Source: Orthonyx spaldingii (lineage: Eukaryota > Chordata > Aves > Passeriformes > Orthonychidae). Taken from it: a DNA stretch of 64,000 bases. Below, one piece after another: positions 42,981 through 54,448 of the stretch. Under the pieces are notes generated by a model. The model worked only from the letters and a program-made list of their open reading frames with translations, was not told where the DNA came from and searched no databases. The first letter of the stretch is position 1; every line of letters starts with the position of its first letter. Both the position numbers and the translations under genes were made by a program. The DNA lies in NCBI GenBank assembly GCA_013397795.1, contig VZTJ01002445.1, positions 144,900 to 208,899 of the forward strand. Reading direction: 5' to 3'.

Positions 42981-45900
42981 GAGCAGTTTGATATTCCTTT
43001 GTTGCCACAGTGCTCTGCCTCAGCTGGATGCAGCTGCAACCTCCCCCATAGGTCAGAGATAAGCAGCAGATGAGACATCTCCTCAAAGCAGGAACAGCAC
43101 GGCCACAGAAACCTCTGAATCTGTCAGTGCAGGCTGGGTAGGATTACATGTAATTGAAGGAATGCTGGAAGCAAATCCATTAAATGGGTTTTCAGTAGCA
43201 CCGGTGTCCTTCTAATAAAACAGGCACAGGAATGACTCTCAGGTCAGTGCTGCCAGTACAAGGAGGCTGGAATTCCTTTTTCAGAACGTTGACTTGCATT
43301 ACCTTTGCAGAAACATCTGCCAGAGGGGCCCACTGGAGTGGAAAGCAGCCTGATCTTCCCGGTGTTCCTGGGGGATGTGCTTGGGAGAGAGCACTGGTTG
43401 GCTGCAGAGAAAGAAATCCGTGCAAGAGCCTTCCTCAGAAGGCTTGGGAAATATTTTTTCTTGTGTGACCCCCCCCTTGTACATTGTTTGGGAGCACACA
43501 CGGAGGGTTTTACTGCGCTGCAATGATCTCCACAGCCTCAGGTGCTGCAAAGAGCTCAGCATTTGCAGAATTATCTCAGCACTTGCAGGATTATTGGTCA
43601 CTTTGGGCATACAAAAATAGATGTGATCTTTAAGGCTCCATTCCAATAGCTGGCTCTGATGACAGCTCAAAATGCCTCACAAAATGAAGTGCAGTTAATG
43701 CTATTTCTGTCCTGGGCTGATCTATGGGATTTTTTTTTTTTTTTAAATTATTATTCTTAAATATTAATGTCTCCACAATGTCTCCACAAATGATCTGAAG
43801 TTGAGAATTCCACATTTCCTGATCATTTAGTCAATCCATTCCTCATGCCAGGTGCTAGTTGTGCTAAAACGGCTGAAAAGAGCACTTCTCAGCAGGGTAA
43901 AAAAACTGCAGGACTGGGATCACTGTCCTGAGGTGAAATGGTTCCCCTGGGAAAAATCCTGGAGAAGCTGCTCCTGAGAACCTACTGGGAAATAAGAGGG
44001 GTTTTGTTTGCTTTTTAAAAGCCCAGAATACTTCATTTATTTTTAGATGTCTGGCAGTGAATCTGGCTGGTTTAGGGATGCTTAAGCTCTTCATAAATTC
44101 AAGTGAGGTTCCCTGTTTTTCCTCCAACACCGAGATGCCAGCAACAGTTTTGATTCTCCAGACCTGTCATTTCATTTATATTTGCTTAATTGACAGTCTG
44201 ATAAAGCCTTGTTTGCAAATATTTTCATTCCAAGGGTTTGACTGGCCCATTACACAGGCAGGGATATATAACAGGAAAAGGTGAGGAGATTATATTTGTT
44301 GTAAAGACAGCTTTTCCTAAAAATCAGAGGCTACTCAAAGCAGAGTTCTAGAAAGGGTTAGTATGTGGTGTTGTGTACAAACAGGAACTGAATTCCTGGC
44401 TTTTCAGGGCTGTGGAACTGAAACATGACAGTACCTTAATGGCTCAAATTCAAAAACAACTTCCATGATAAATTTAAGGCTCCTCTTCATCTTTTAACAA
44501 ATAATTTAGGTATTTTCCCACAGAGCTTTATTGACTTCAGTGAGAGCAAAATCAGAAAGAAACTCCAGTCTGAACTGAAGCAACTGGAGTTTGAAACCTT
44601 GCTATGGGAAAGGCATTATGCATTTTTCATAGAAAGCAATAAAATATTCATTTCTTTTAGTGACTTAGATGAGCACTATAAAAAAATAAGTATTAGAACT
44701 GGGGCAAAAGAATTGCATTATTCAACCACATCCTCTTCATTACATGTTATTAAAGAGATGTTCGATATTTTGAGAGGAAAGAAGCTTTTATAGTTCTGGT
44801 TATTAGAGTAAAAAGTTAAAACTTCTTCAGTCTTGGGAGAGAGAATTGAGGCTGAGGGAGATGTTCCCACCCCTTTCTTTGGAAAGAAGTAAGCATCAAC
44901 AGTATAATTAAGGAATTTTGTTTGACCCCTGTGCTGGAACAGCATTTTACAAGAGTGTTCATCAGAAAAGCCCTCAGCAGAGTTAGAGCCTGGCTCCACT
45001 GACACTCCAGGCTCCCTCCCAGTGATCCCAAAAGAAGTCAGAGGGATTCCACCAGCTGAGGAAAACTGCTCCCATGCCTGTCCCCTCTAACAGTACCTAA
45101 GTTACTACAAAAGGCTTCTCCTGAGCCCAAGATTGTGAGGAATAAATATTACACAGTCATAGTCCATTGGGTGCTGGCATCTTCACAGCAAGCCCTGACC
45201 TGATAATGCTATAAAAAGTTAATTTTGTGTATTTATCATTAAACTCCGAAAGCTGGTTCAGGAAGGCTTATTTTACAGGCAGCCTGTGCCTGTTCAGAGT
45301 GGGTTTGTTATTTTTTTTTTGTTTGGTTTTTTTTTTAAATAAAAGTAGTGGTGCTGTTGTTCCTCCTCCCAAGAGCTGAGGCCTGGTTTGGCAGCTATGA
45401 GGAAGCTGTTGGATATAAGTGGATAAGACAGATCTAATAGGGTAGATGTCATGGAAAGAGCGTGATTCACTGCTTTGGGCTGTGCACAGACCTCAAATAC
45501 TTGGTTCAATCTGGTGTTAGGTGCCAGCTGCATGTCTATAATCTGACACCTGCACTAGGAGAGAGAGCTTTTCTCCTTGGCTCTTTGTGATCCTGAGACT
45601 CTTCTTCCCCTTTTGAGGAGCCTTTCCTGCATGCCTCAGGTTGATCACATCCCAGTGGGGTAATTCTATATTGGTGCTGTAGATATGTTCTGCAAGCAGC
45701 AGCTGGAGCTTGGGGAAAACACCGTTTCCTTGGCAGCCCTTGCTCTCAGAGAAGTTTTACAGCAAAGTTTTACAGCAATGTTTTCCCAGATCTCCTTCCA
45801 AGATGAGAACAGAAGGCTTTAAATTGCATCCAGCGCTTCAAACTGTGACTCTGCTGAGCTCCAAATCTTGAAAAAAATTAAAACTGGAGGTCTCATATCA

Positions 45901-48350
45901 GACAAACCTGCAGTATAGCTCTATTCCATTGCAGTTTAACGCATTGCTCAGATTCCATTAAGTTGTAGCACAGGGCATAGCCAGGGAAGTGCAATGGCTT
46001 TTGTTTCCTAGATAATGGACATTTAAGGATGAGGCAACATTGTATTCCTGATAATAAAAGGGAGGCAACATTGCTGGGAATAACTAAAGGAAAAAAAACC
46101 CAAAAAGCAGTGAACACCTCAGACTTTTTCTTGTGATTTGTCCCCACCTTCCCTACCTCACTGAGCAATGGGATCATTAATATATTAGCTTTCCTTTTTT
46201 TGCCTGTTTACTTATAGAATCAGTTCCTCTTGCCCTGAAATCTGATTCAGACTGAAAGAATCAGAACTTGTGGCTCTCCAGCGGTTTCCAGAAAGTCCAG
46301 GAGCAGACACAGATGATTTTGCAGGGTGATTCCTGTCAGACGTTTTTCATCCTCACAGATAGTGGCTCCTGTGGTTTTTATTCAGCTTCTCCACAATGCC
46401 CCACTGATTTTCAGCAGTTTTCATGCCGGGGAAAAGATGGCTTATGGTACAGAGCTGATCTTACATCTGGTTTTTATTGTTTTGTGTTTGAAGATTGACT
46501 TCATGTTCCAATGGTCAAGAAGAGGTGAAGTTATTTCTGCCCTTTATAGCGAAGAAGGTGGGAGAGCTGTGTGAATGGATTTAGTCTGGTACTGGGTTTT
46601 GTACATCAGGTTGAGCTTTAATTGAGTTTGGTGTATCTTTGGTCTATACTCAGTAATAACAATCCCAAAATATTGACACTCCATGATCATACTACTGTTG
46701 TCTTTGAGGAGTCTGGTAAAGCCCTCTCTGCTCCAGCTGGAAGGTTTCTTGTTGATCTTACCACTGCTCAAATAAGGTTTCTTTCATGTTGCTTGTCTGC
46801 CTCTGGGCTAATTTGCTTGTTTGTTTTTATTTGGAAAGCTTCTGCTAAAACAAACGGGGAGGGGGGGGGGGCGGGGAGGAGAGAAGATTTGGCTGTCTCT
46901 GAAACAAAGTTGGTAGAAAATGTTTTGCTCTGCCTGTCAGAAGTTATTACACTCATTTTGCTACAAAGCTCTCCTACTTTTTGAGCAGAGCCAGAAAATT
47001 TGGCAGGGAGGCTGTTCTGATGTCACGCTGTGCTTTTTGCCATCCTGGAAGAAATTTGCTCCATGCATTTCTTTAAACGTGTATTTCTTTAGAGACTTGA
47101 CAGAGATTTACTATGGAAATCCCTGAGGATTTCTTTGCTCTGGAAAGACCAGGTGTCCCCATATCTGTGGGAGGGACTGTTCTGGGTGGCCAAGACCTGC
47201 TGCTCCTGCAGGGAGGGATGGGATAACAGGTGGCAGACTGAGAGCTGTGTCTCCAGGGCTCCTCATGCCTGCAGGCAGGACACTGGGGAAGTGGGAAGGT
47301 GCAGAAGGCACAGAATGGGATGAAGGGAGAGAAGGAACACAGTGCTGCCAGCTGTGTCCTCATGGGTGGGGACATGACCCTTTTTTAACCAGGTGACCTC
47401 TGGAAGTCTCATCACTTCCATTCCAGGGGTGAAGAGAAATCCCTGCAAAGGGCAATTTGAAGTTACAGAAAGGCCAAATCCTTTCCCTCCTCTTCGTGGC
47501 TGGGGATAGGGAGAGCAGGCAGGAAGAGCTGTGTGGCTCCAAGGAGCAGAATTCCCTTCTGCTTTCCCTCTTGTGTGCACCCGGTCAGGCCAACGCCTAC
47601 TCTCACCACAGCATTGCCTGCTGAGAACAATGCAAAGATGATCTTTAGAGAGACAGACAGACACACCTGCATTTTGGGGGATAAATGGAGACGTGGGAGG
47701 GTGAAAGGTCTTTGTGCAGACAGAATATTCCTCGTGGCACTGTGTATGGGGCAGGAGGGGTGCATGACACACACGGGATGGGGGCTTCCCTTGCAGACAG
47801 AGAGCTCCCTTCACATCAGAGCAGTGCAAATCTCATTAAAATCTTTGTTTACTGTTCCCTCTCAATAGTGACATGCAGTGGTGGCATAAAGTGAGTTTTA
47901 TTACAATACAGGCAACATCTAACAGCCTGTCAGAACGTGTAACAGCTAACAAATTTAAAGAATTTCCACAGGTGAGGTGTTCTTTTCTCTTGGCTACCTG
48001 GTTTTCTCCTGGGTTTTGTCTGTTTTGGTTTTGTTTATCTTTTTTAATAAAGTATAAATAGGCTGCAAGCGTATGTGACTATAGAGATGCCCTCAGTGGA
48101 AGTTTCACTGGCTGACCCCAAGCTCTCAGGGATGGTTGTTAAGGGATGCTGTAAGTGGCCAGCAGCTCCTAAACTCTCCCCAATAAGTTTTGCACAGTTT
48201 CAGGCCCCCTCAGTTGTCACAACTCCTCCTGTTCCTCTCGTTGCCCCCATCTTATCCATTGCAATTTGTGACTGAGGAACTTTGGTGTTTGTTATTCCTC
48301 TGTTATCCCTTTGTGTTTCTTTCTATTTTTCCCTTTATTATCACCTTTCA
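42981..48350. other. Intergenic, no gene recognised
   Basis: Holds a T-rich stretch (about 45310-45340), a G run (46856-46877) and several open frames up to 188 codons (47263-47829, minus) without recognisable domains. A run open for about 90 codons at 44526-44793 (+) begins with sequence like an old sauropsid interspersed repeat and is not called. Confidence 0.45.
46856..46877 (+). repeat. G-run (about 11 consecutive G plus flanking G blocks)
   Basis: GGGGA, then 11 G, C, GGGG. Could form a G-quadruplex on the + strand and is a likely site of sequencing error. Confidence 0.85.
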
Positions 48351-48650
48351 CAGAATCGTAGATTCACAGAGTGGTTTGGATTGGGAGGGACCTTAAAGCC
48401 CATCTCATTCCACCCCCCTGCCATGGGCAGGGACACCTTCCACTATCCCAGGTTGCTCACAGCCCCATCCAACCTGGCCTGGAACACTGCCAGGGATGGG
48501 GCAGCCACAGCTTCTCTGGGCAACATGTGCCAGGGCCTCACAGGGAACAATTTCTTCCTAATCTCCTATCTAAATCTGCTGTCACTTTGAAGCCATTCCC
48601 CCCTGTCCTGTCACTCCAGGCCCTTGTCAAGAGTGTCTCTCTACATTGAA
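48351..48650 (-). mobile_element. CR1 LINE 3' region
   Basis: 'CACAGAATCGTAGATTCACA' to 'CTCCAGGCCCTTGTCAAGAG'. Terminal repeats present; 5'-truncated. Confidence 0.93.
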
Positions 48651-51600
48651 AGGGTCCTTGATTGGATTACTTTAAAGAAGCAGAAGATTTGTTGAAATAG
48701 TTGGGCTTTGGTGTGCCCATATTCAGTGAAATCACTGCTCTTTCCTATCCTAGGTGAGTTTGGCATTCTGTGAGATGCAGAGCAACGTTTCAGACGTACG
48801 CTTTCACTTGGACTAGAATAAAGAGGCTGAAGGTACTCAGGGATCTGGGCATGAACATTCGCTGCCATAGCAGTTGATTCTCTGGTGCCTGGGAGGATGT
48901 TAATAAACATCCTTGAGGTTTCTCCCATTTTCTGATGAGAGCCCAAACCAGGAGAACTCCTGATTCGGAGTGGTGTGCCTAGCAGCTCCAGGGCTCAAGC
49001 TAATTCTGCTTCCCTCCCCTGTTCAGCACTCACATTTATAGATTTATGGCTCTGAGTAAGAAGGGAAGTATGAGGTTGGCTGTAATTGGTACTGTGCATA
49101 AGTGTAAATTACCATTTCAAATGGGGATGCTCTGCCAGCTATTGCCTTTTTTTTTTTTTTTTTTTTTTTTCCCTGTCTATTGCTCTTTTTAGACCGTGGG
49201 GATTTGTTTGATGTGTGGAATATTTTGGCTCCTGGGAGATGAATCCTACCCCAGGGCCTCCAGCCTGTGGGAGGATCTGTTGTGCCTCCCAGGCTGCACA
49301 TCAAGGTGTTGATGAATGATTTCAGAAGTGCATTGATCACCAAAATATGCTGCAGGCATGGAGGGTTGCTTGGTGTTCTTCTTGTTCCCTCATTTGGTGG
49401 GGGTGAGTGTTACAAAATGTCACACGAGGAAAGCATGTCAAGCTGTTCTGCTGAATGCCCACGTGGTCAGCCAACATTTCCAGCACTTCCTGGGCAGCCT
49501 TCAGCCCAAAAGGAATTTGGGAAAAGGGATATGAAATGTATTTTGCTACTGGGGACCACCGGGCTACAAGGAAGTGAAGAAACTGTAAGTAGGGTTAGAG
49601 GGATGAGAAGCTCTGTAACGGGGGAAGTACCTGAATGTGGGAAGCAGAAGACAGGGGTAGCACAGGAGCTGTGGAGAAGGGAACTGGAAAGTTGAGGAGA
49701 AGGTGGGGTAACTGAGAAATGCAGGAAGTCAAGGAAGTGGCGAAGATGTTTTGCATGCCCTGACTCAAACCTAGATTCCCACTTGGGATATCTTAGTTTC
49801 AGAGTGAGGGTCTCTGGGTTTGGCTTTCCTGAGAAAATGCTACACAGACACAACTTTTTGGCAGCTGCATTGCTGATCACATCAAACCCTGCAAAAGGGA
49901 GCTGAAGGAAATCCAAAGAGTGGCAGTGTTACCCAAAATGCTGAGCCACGTTTGGGGGTGCATAAGACATCCAGGGGAATGGTTGGAACTGAACTCCCGT
50001 GCTGCAGATTGACAGTGCCTAGGAGGACAATGTCCCCACAGTTTTTGGAGCAGGATGAGAGCCCAGAACTGGGTGTCCTGTGCTAGTCAGAACAATTTTC
50101 CCCATGTATCTACGAAGGGATTTTGTGCACCATGGCATTAATGATCAATACAGCCTGGGGGAGGATGTGGTCGTTCTAAACTCTTGAACCACAGCAAGGT
50201 GCCATACCTGAGATCAGAGATGGGATCACCACTGCTTTACAGAGAAGCTTAGTGGCACCCTGAGGCGGCACTGGCCTTGTGGTGTTGGCTTCAGAGCCAG
50301 CCCCCAAATCTCTCTCCAGGGACTGTTATGATGCGGCAGTGTGGCTTTTGGTTATGCTGCTCTTGTCCCTCCTGACACCTCCAGGCCTCCCTTGCCTCCA
50401 GCTCTGCAAATCGTGTGCCATTGGGAGCTGCTGGCCCAGCAGGATCTGCACGGAGGCTGAATTGTGGCAGCTGGCATTGCCTCTTAATATAGAAGTGAGG
50501 GTGTGGCTGCCCAGGCACCGCGGTGCAGAGCGGCTCGGGAACAGGCTGCGTGCTAAAAAAGAGTTTAGCTGCACATTGCGAGGCCTTCTGGGCTGAATAC
50601 CCAGTCTGAGGTGGGCTGCGAACACACCGGGGGAAGGACGGCGGCTTCTGAAGGACTGGGCTGTCAGGAGCGAGCACGAGCGGTGCGGAGCAGCCTGAGC
50701 GCCTGCTCGGAGCTGGGCTGTGGCAGGAGAGGGGCAAGGGGATGGAGCTGGCAGGGAGCATCTCGGCTGTCCCCCCGGGTAACCCAGAGCTGTGGCAGCA
50801 GGGAATGTCCGTGTGGAATGGCTGGAAAATGGTCCTGCCAACCGTGCTGGAGCTCCACGCTGTCTCTCCTCTGCTGGCTGAAGCGTGCTCCTTCAAACTC
50901 TGCTCCATCATGTGTGTCGTCTCAGAAACCTCGGGAGCTTTCCCATCCCTCCTGAAAGCTTCTCAGTAGTTAATCCTGCGAATGAAAAAATCATAATTGT
51001 GATTCAAATAATCCCGGGAATGAATAATTCATTGTAATAACTGAAAAAGGAATTTCTGCAAGAAGCATTCTACTATTACAAAGGCAAACATCGATTTTTT
51101 TTTATTTTTTTTTTTTTAAAGAATAGGTATATTCTCCAACAAAGTCTTTTTCATCTGGCTGCCATACCCCAATTATGTATAATATGAAACTAAAATATGC
51201 TTCCTTGTGTGACAGCCATCTCCCTATAAATGAAAAAAAATGTGCTTTCTTTTGCAACAGCCGTCTTCAATGCTAATGAGTGAGAAAGGAAAAGGGATTA
51301 AGTGACATTTAAATGATATTCACCTCCTTCCCGAGAACAGAGCCAAAGAAGGCAGCCACAGCCAGCTGGTCCAAATGTCCAGAGCCTGAACCAGGAATTG
51401 CCAGCTAGTTAGGAAGAACTGGGAGGAGGGGTAAAAAGGGGAATGTTTTCCTGTAGATTCGTGCTGCTAAGAGAGGGTGTAGGCTAAGCACATGGCTTGC
51501 AGCCAGCAAAGGCATCAGATGCTGCGATGATAAAAGCCTGTTAATAACATTTAGCACCGACATAGGGCTTTCAAGGGAAAGACAGACTTTTGTCCTGGGA

Positions 51601-51949
51601 AGGATGGAAGCAGAGTCACCTGTTAGCCTCATTTTCGGGTTGTTTCAGGAGAAAGTACAGTGTCGTGAGTTTCTCTGCGTGTGTGACAGGGATGGAGCAA
51701 GCCACAGGTTTCTAAAGCCAGAAGAGCTGGTAGTCTGATTGCTTGTGAAATGCAGATTCTGGGGAGACTTAGTGCTGACTGTGCGGTGGTGGACCAAAAA
51801 AAAAAAAAAAAAAGAGCAAGCTCGCGTGTCTGGTATGTAGGAAAAGAAGCAAACTCGAGCTACCCCAAATAAGGCGAGAACTGCATTTACCTGCGTATTT
51901 CCCCGGCTGCACTGTTTACCGTGACAGGTTGTCTCCGTCTGGGGATGGT
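48651..51949. other. Intergenic, upstream flank of KCNA6
   Basis: A 24-T run (49147-49170), a T-rich run (about 51092-51117) and an 18-A run (51796-51813). A moderately GC-rich patch at about 50490-50900 carries overlapping open frames on both strands without domains. It could include a non-coding 5' exon of KCNA6, as in mammals, but nothing in the sequence proves it. Confidence 0.4.
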
Positions 51950-52661
51950 CCGATGCCGCCGTCGTGCTTGCATCATGGCAATGACATTGATAAATGGAGG
52001 TCCGCGAGCCGCGGGCACGGAGTGACGGGCTCAAGGTCAACTCCAGCCTGCGGCGGGGACGGGAACAACGCCCAGGTCAGCCCGGTCCCGCGGCGGAGCT
52101 CGGAGCCCGCGGTGCTGGGCAGCCCCCGGCGGGGTTTGGCTGAAGGGACACGGGCAGCATCCCGTGGGGGAGAGCAGGGGGAAAGGAGGGCGGCGGCAGT
52201 GCCGTCCTTCGGAGCAGCTGTTGCGGAGCTCCCGGCCGCAGAGCTGATCCCGCAGCGGCTTCCCCTCAAAAAAGCCGGCGCGCCTGGGCTGGGGCTGCCG
52301 CGTCCTCCGCGGCGGGGGGGAGAGGTTGGGCGAGCATCCCCCGTCGGCGGGTGCGCGCATCCGTCTGTAGCCGAGCGTGTGGGCGCTGGCGCGGCGTGCG
52401 TGTCTGTGTGTCTGTCTGTGTGCCCCTGTGTGACACTGTGCCGGCGTGCTCCCACGCCTCCCTCTCCCCCCTCCTCCCCTGCGTGTCGCGGGGAGCGCAG
52501 CGCGGAGCGGGGCGCGGCAGCAGCAGGAGCAGCGCGGAGCCCCAGCCCCGCGGCCGGAGGAGGAGCCGCCGGGCGCAACAGGCGGATGGCAGCGGGCGGC
52601 GGGCGCTGAAGGCGAGCGGGACCGGGCACAGGGGCAGGCGAGGAAGGGCAGAGCGGGCGGG
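51950..52661 (+). promoter_or_regulatory. KCNA6: KCNA6 CpG island and 5' leader
   Basis: A strongly GC- and CpG-rich island that starts abruptly at about 51950 and runs on into the coding exon. A TGTCTGTG-type stretch at about 52399-52435 is followed by a pyrimidine tract. A short upstream reading frame, ATG at 52586 to TGA at 52607-52609 (7 codons), ends 52 bp before the KCNA6 start. The exact transcription start is not visible. Confidence 0.65.
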
Positions 52662-54448
52662 ATGCGGGCGGAGGAGCCGCTGGCGCTGGCGGCCCCGCGG
52701 GCGGGCGGCGAGGCGGAGGCGGAGGCGCCGAGCGAGGAGCGGAGCGGCGGCAGCTGCTGCAGCAGCGAGCGCCTGGTGATCAACATCTCGGGGCTGCGCT
52801 TCGAGACGCAGCTGCGGACCCTCTCCATCTTCCCCGACACGCTGCTGGGCGACCCCAGCCGCCGGGTGCGCTACTTCGACCCGCTCCGCAACGAGTACTT
52901 CTTCGACCGCAACCGGCCCAGCTTCGACGCCATCCTCTACTACTACCAGTCCGGGGGAAGGCTCCGCCGGCCGGTCCATGTGCCCCTCGACATCTTCCTG
53001 GAGGAGATCCGCTTCTACCAGCTGGGCCAGGAGGCCATTGAGACCTTCCGGGAGGACGAGGGTTTCATCCAAGAGGAGGAGAAGCCCCTGCCCCGCAATG
53101 AGTTCCAGCGGCAGGTCTGGCTCATCTTTGAGTACCCCGAGAGCTCCAGCTCAGCCCGGGCCATCGCCATCGTCTCCGTGCTGGTCATCCTCATCTCCAT
53201 CGTCATCTTCTGCCTGGAGACCCTGCCCGAGTTCCGTCAGGAGCCCAAGGGCCCCCAGCCTGGCTTCGGGGAGGCTGTGCCGCTCGGGGACGAGGCGCTG
53301 CTGCTGCCGCCGCTGCCGCCGCCGAGCGGGAGCCCCCCGCCCCTGCGCCCCGCCGCCGTCTCCGGCCCGTTCTTCACTGACCCCTTCTTCCTCATCGAGA
53401 CCCTGTGCATCATCTGGTTCTCCTTCGAGCTCCTGGTGCGCTTCTTTGCCTGCCCCAGCAAGCCCGAGTTCTCCCGCAACATCATGAACATCATCGACAT
53501 CGTGGCCATCATCCCCTACTTCATCACCCTGGGCACCGAGCTGGCCCAGCAGCAGCAGCAGAAGCAGCAGCCCGGGAGCAGCAGCAATGGGGGCCAGCAG
53601 CAAGCCATGTCCCTGGCCATCCTCAGAGTCATCCGCCTGGTTAGGGTCTTCAGGATCTTCAAGCTTTCCAGGCACTCCAAGGGGCTGCAGATCTTAGGGA
53701 AAACTCTCCAGGCCAGCATGAGGGAGCTGGGCCTCCTCATCTTCTTCCTCTTCATCGGGGTGATCCTCTTCTCCAGTGCTGTCTACTTTGCAGAGACCGA
53801 TGACCCTGACTCGCTGTTCACCAGCATCCCTGACGCTTTCTGGTGGGCAGTGGTGTCCATGACCACTGTGGGCTATGGGGACATGTATCCCATGACCATT
53901 GGAGGCAAGATTGTGGGCTCCTTGTGTNAGGGAAAACTCTCCAGGCCAGCATGAGGGAGCTGGGCCTCCTCATCTTCTTCCTCTTCATCGGGGTGATCCT
54001 CTTCTCCAGTGCTGTCTACTTTGCAGAGACCGATGACCCTGACTCGCTGTTCACCAGCATCCCTGACGCTTTCTGGTGGGCAGTGGTGTCCATGACCACT
54101 GTGGGCTATGGGGACATGTATCCCATGACCATTGGAGGCAAGATTGTGGGCTCCTTGTGTGCCATCGCAGGCGTGCTGACCATTGCCCTGCCTGTCCCTG
54201 TCATCGTGTCCAACTTCAACTACTTCTACCACCGAGAGACTGACCACGAAGAGCAGTGCCAGTACACCCACGTCACCTGTGGCCAGCAACAGTCACCCTT
54301 CTCTGAGCCCAAGAAGGGGGACAGTAACCAGTCCCTCAGCAAATCTGAGTTCCTGGAAGCAGAAGACCTGGAGTCCATGAAATATTCCAACTTCATTCCT
54401 CCCAGTAACCAAGGATATAAAGAGAAGAAAATGCTGACAGAGGTGTGA
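52662..54448 (+). CDS. KCNA6: Voltage-gated potassium channel Kv1.6, coding exon broken by an assembly duplication
   Basis: Shaker-type alpha subunit that forms tetramers in the neuronal plasma membrane and passes K+ on depolarisation. In order: acidic N-terminus; T1 tetramerisation domain (about 37-140, with NISGLRFET and FFDRNRPSF); S1 (167-188); a Pro/Leu-rich S1-S2 loop; S2 and S3; a Gln-rich S3-S4 loop (295-314); S4 with charges R322, R325, R328, R331, K334; pore with filter TVGYGD (402-407); PVPVIVSNF in S6; C-terminus ending LTEV, a PDZ-binding tail. KCNA6 rather than KCNA1 or KCNA5 because of the N-terminus MRAEEPLALAAP, GGSCCSSERLVINISG and QYTHVTCGQ. A 232-bp repeat plus N (53696-54160) shifts the frame; without the 233 extra bases the frame is 517 codons, near the 529 of human. 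ATG 52662 has G at -3; the open frame upstream has no in-frame ATG. Confidence 0.95.
53696..53927 (+). repeat. Assembly duplication in KCNA6, first copy
   Basis: 232 bp covering residues about 345-422 (S4-S5 linker, S5, pore). Identical over its whole length to 53929-54160. Confidence 0.97.
53928..53928. other. Single N, contig join
   Basis: The only ambiguous base in the window, exactly between the two identical 232-bp copies. This marks a scaffold join in which overlapping contig ends were not merged. Confidence 0.95.
53929..54160 (+). repeat. Assembly duplication in KCNA6, second copy
   Basis: Second identical 232-bp copy, continuing without a break into the rest of KCNA6 (IAGVLTIALPVPVIV). 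The 233-bp shift (copy plus N) is not a multiple of three, hence the frame break. Confidence 0.97.

Noticed and set aside
44526..44793. About 90 open codons preceded by an acceptor-like CCACAG, protein-like composition
   Set aside because: Its first part (TTTATTGACTTCAGTGAGAG) resembles an old interspersed repeat common in sauropsid genomes, there is no partner exon, and I recognise no relative.
47263..47829. 188-codon open frame on the - strand
   Set aside because: Open frames also run on the + strand over the same bases; no domain or homologue recognised.
52446..52661. In-frame upstream extension of KCNA6 by 72 codons
   Set aside because: The extension begins at GTG, not ATG, and the residues do not match Kv1.6; the ATG at 52662 aligns with the start of the human protein.
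51929..53072. Long GC-rich open frames on both strands around the KCNA6 start (226-268 codons)
   Set aside because: GC-rich, stop-poor CpG-island sequence gives such frames by chance; only the Kv1 frame makes sense.
53696..54160. A genuine double-pore (tandem) Kv channel
   Set aside because: The copies are identical at every base, sit exactly around an N and shift the frame by 233 bp; an uncollapsed contig overlap explains all of this.
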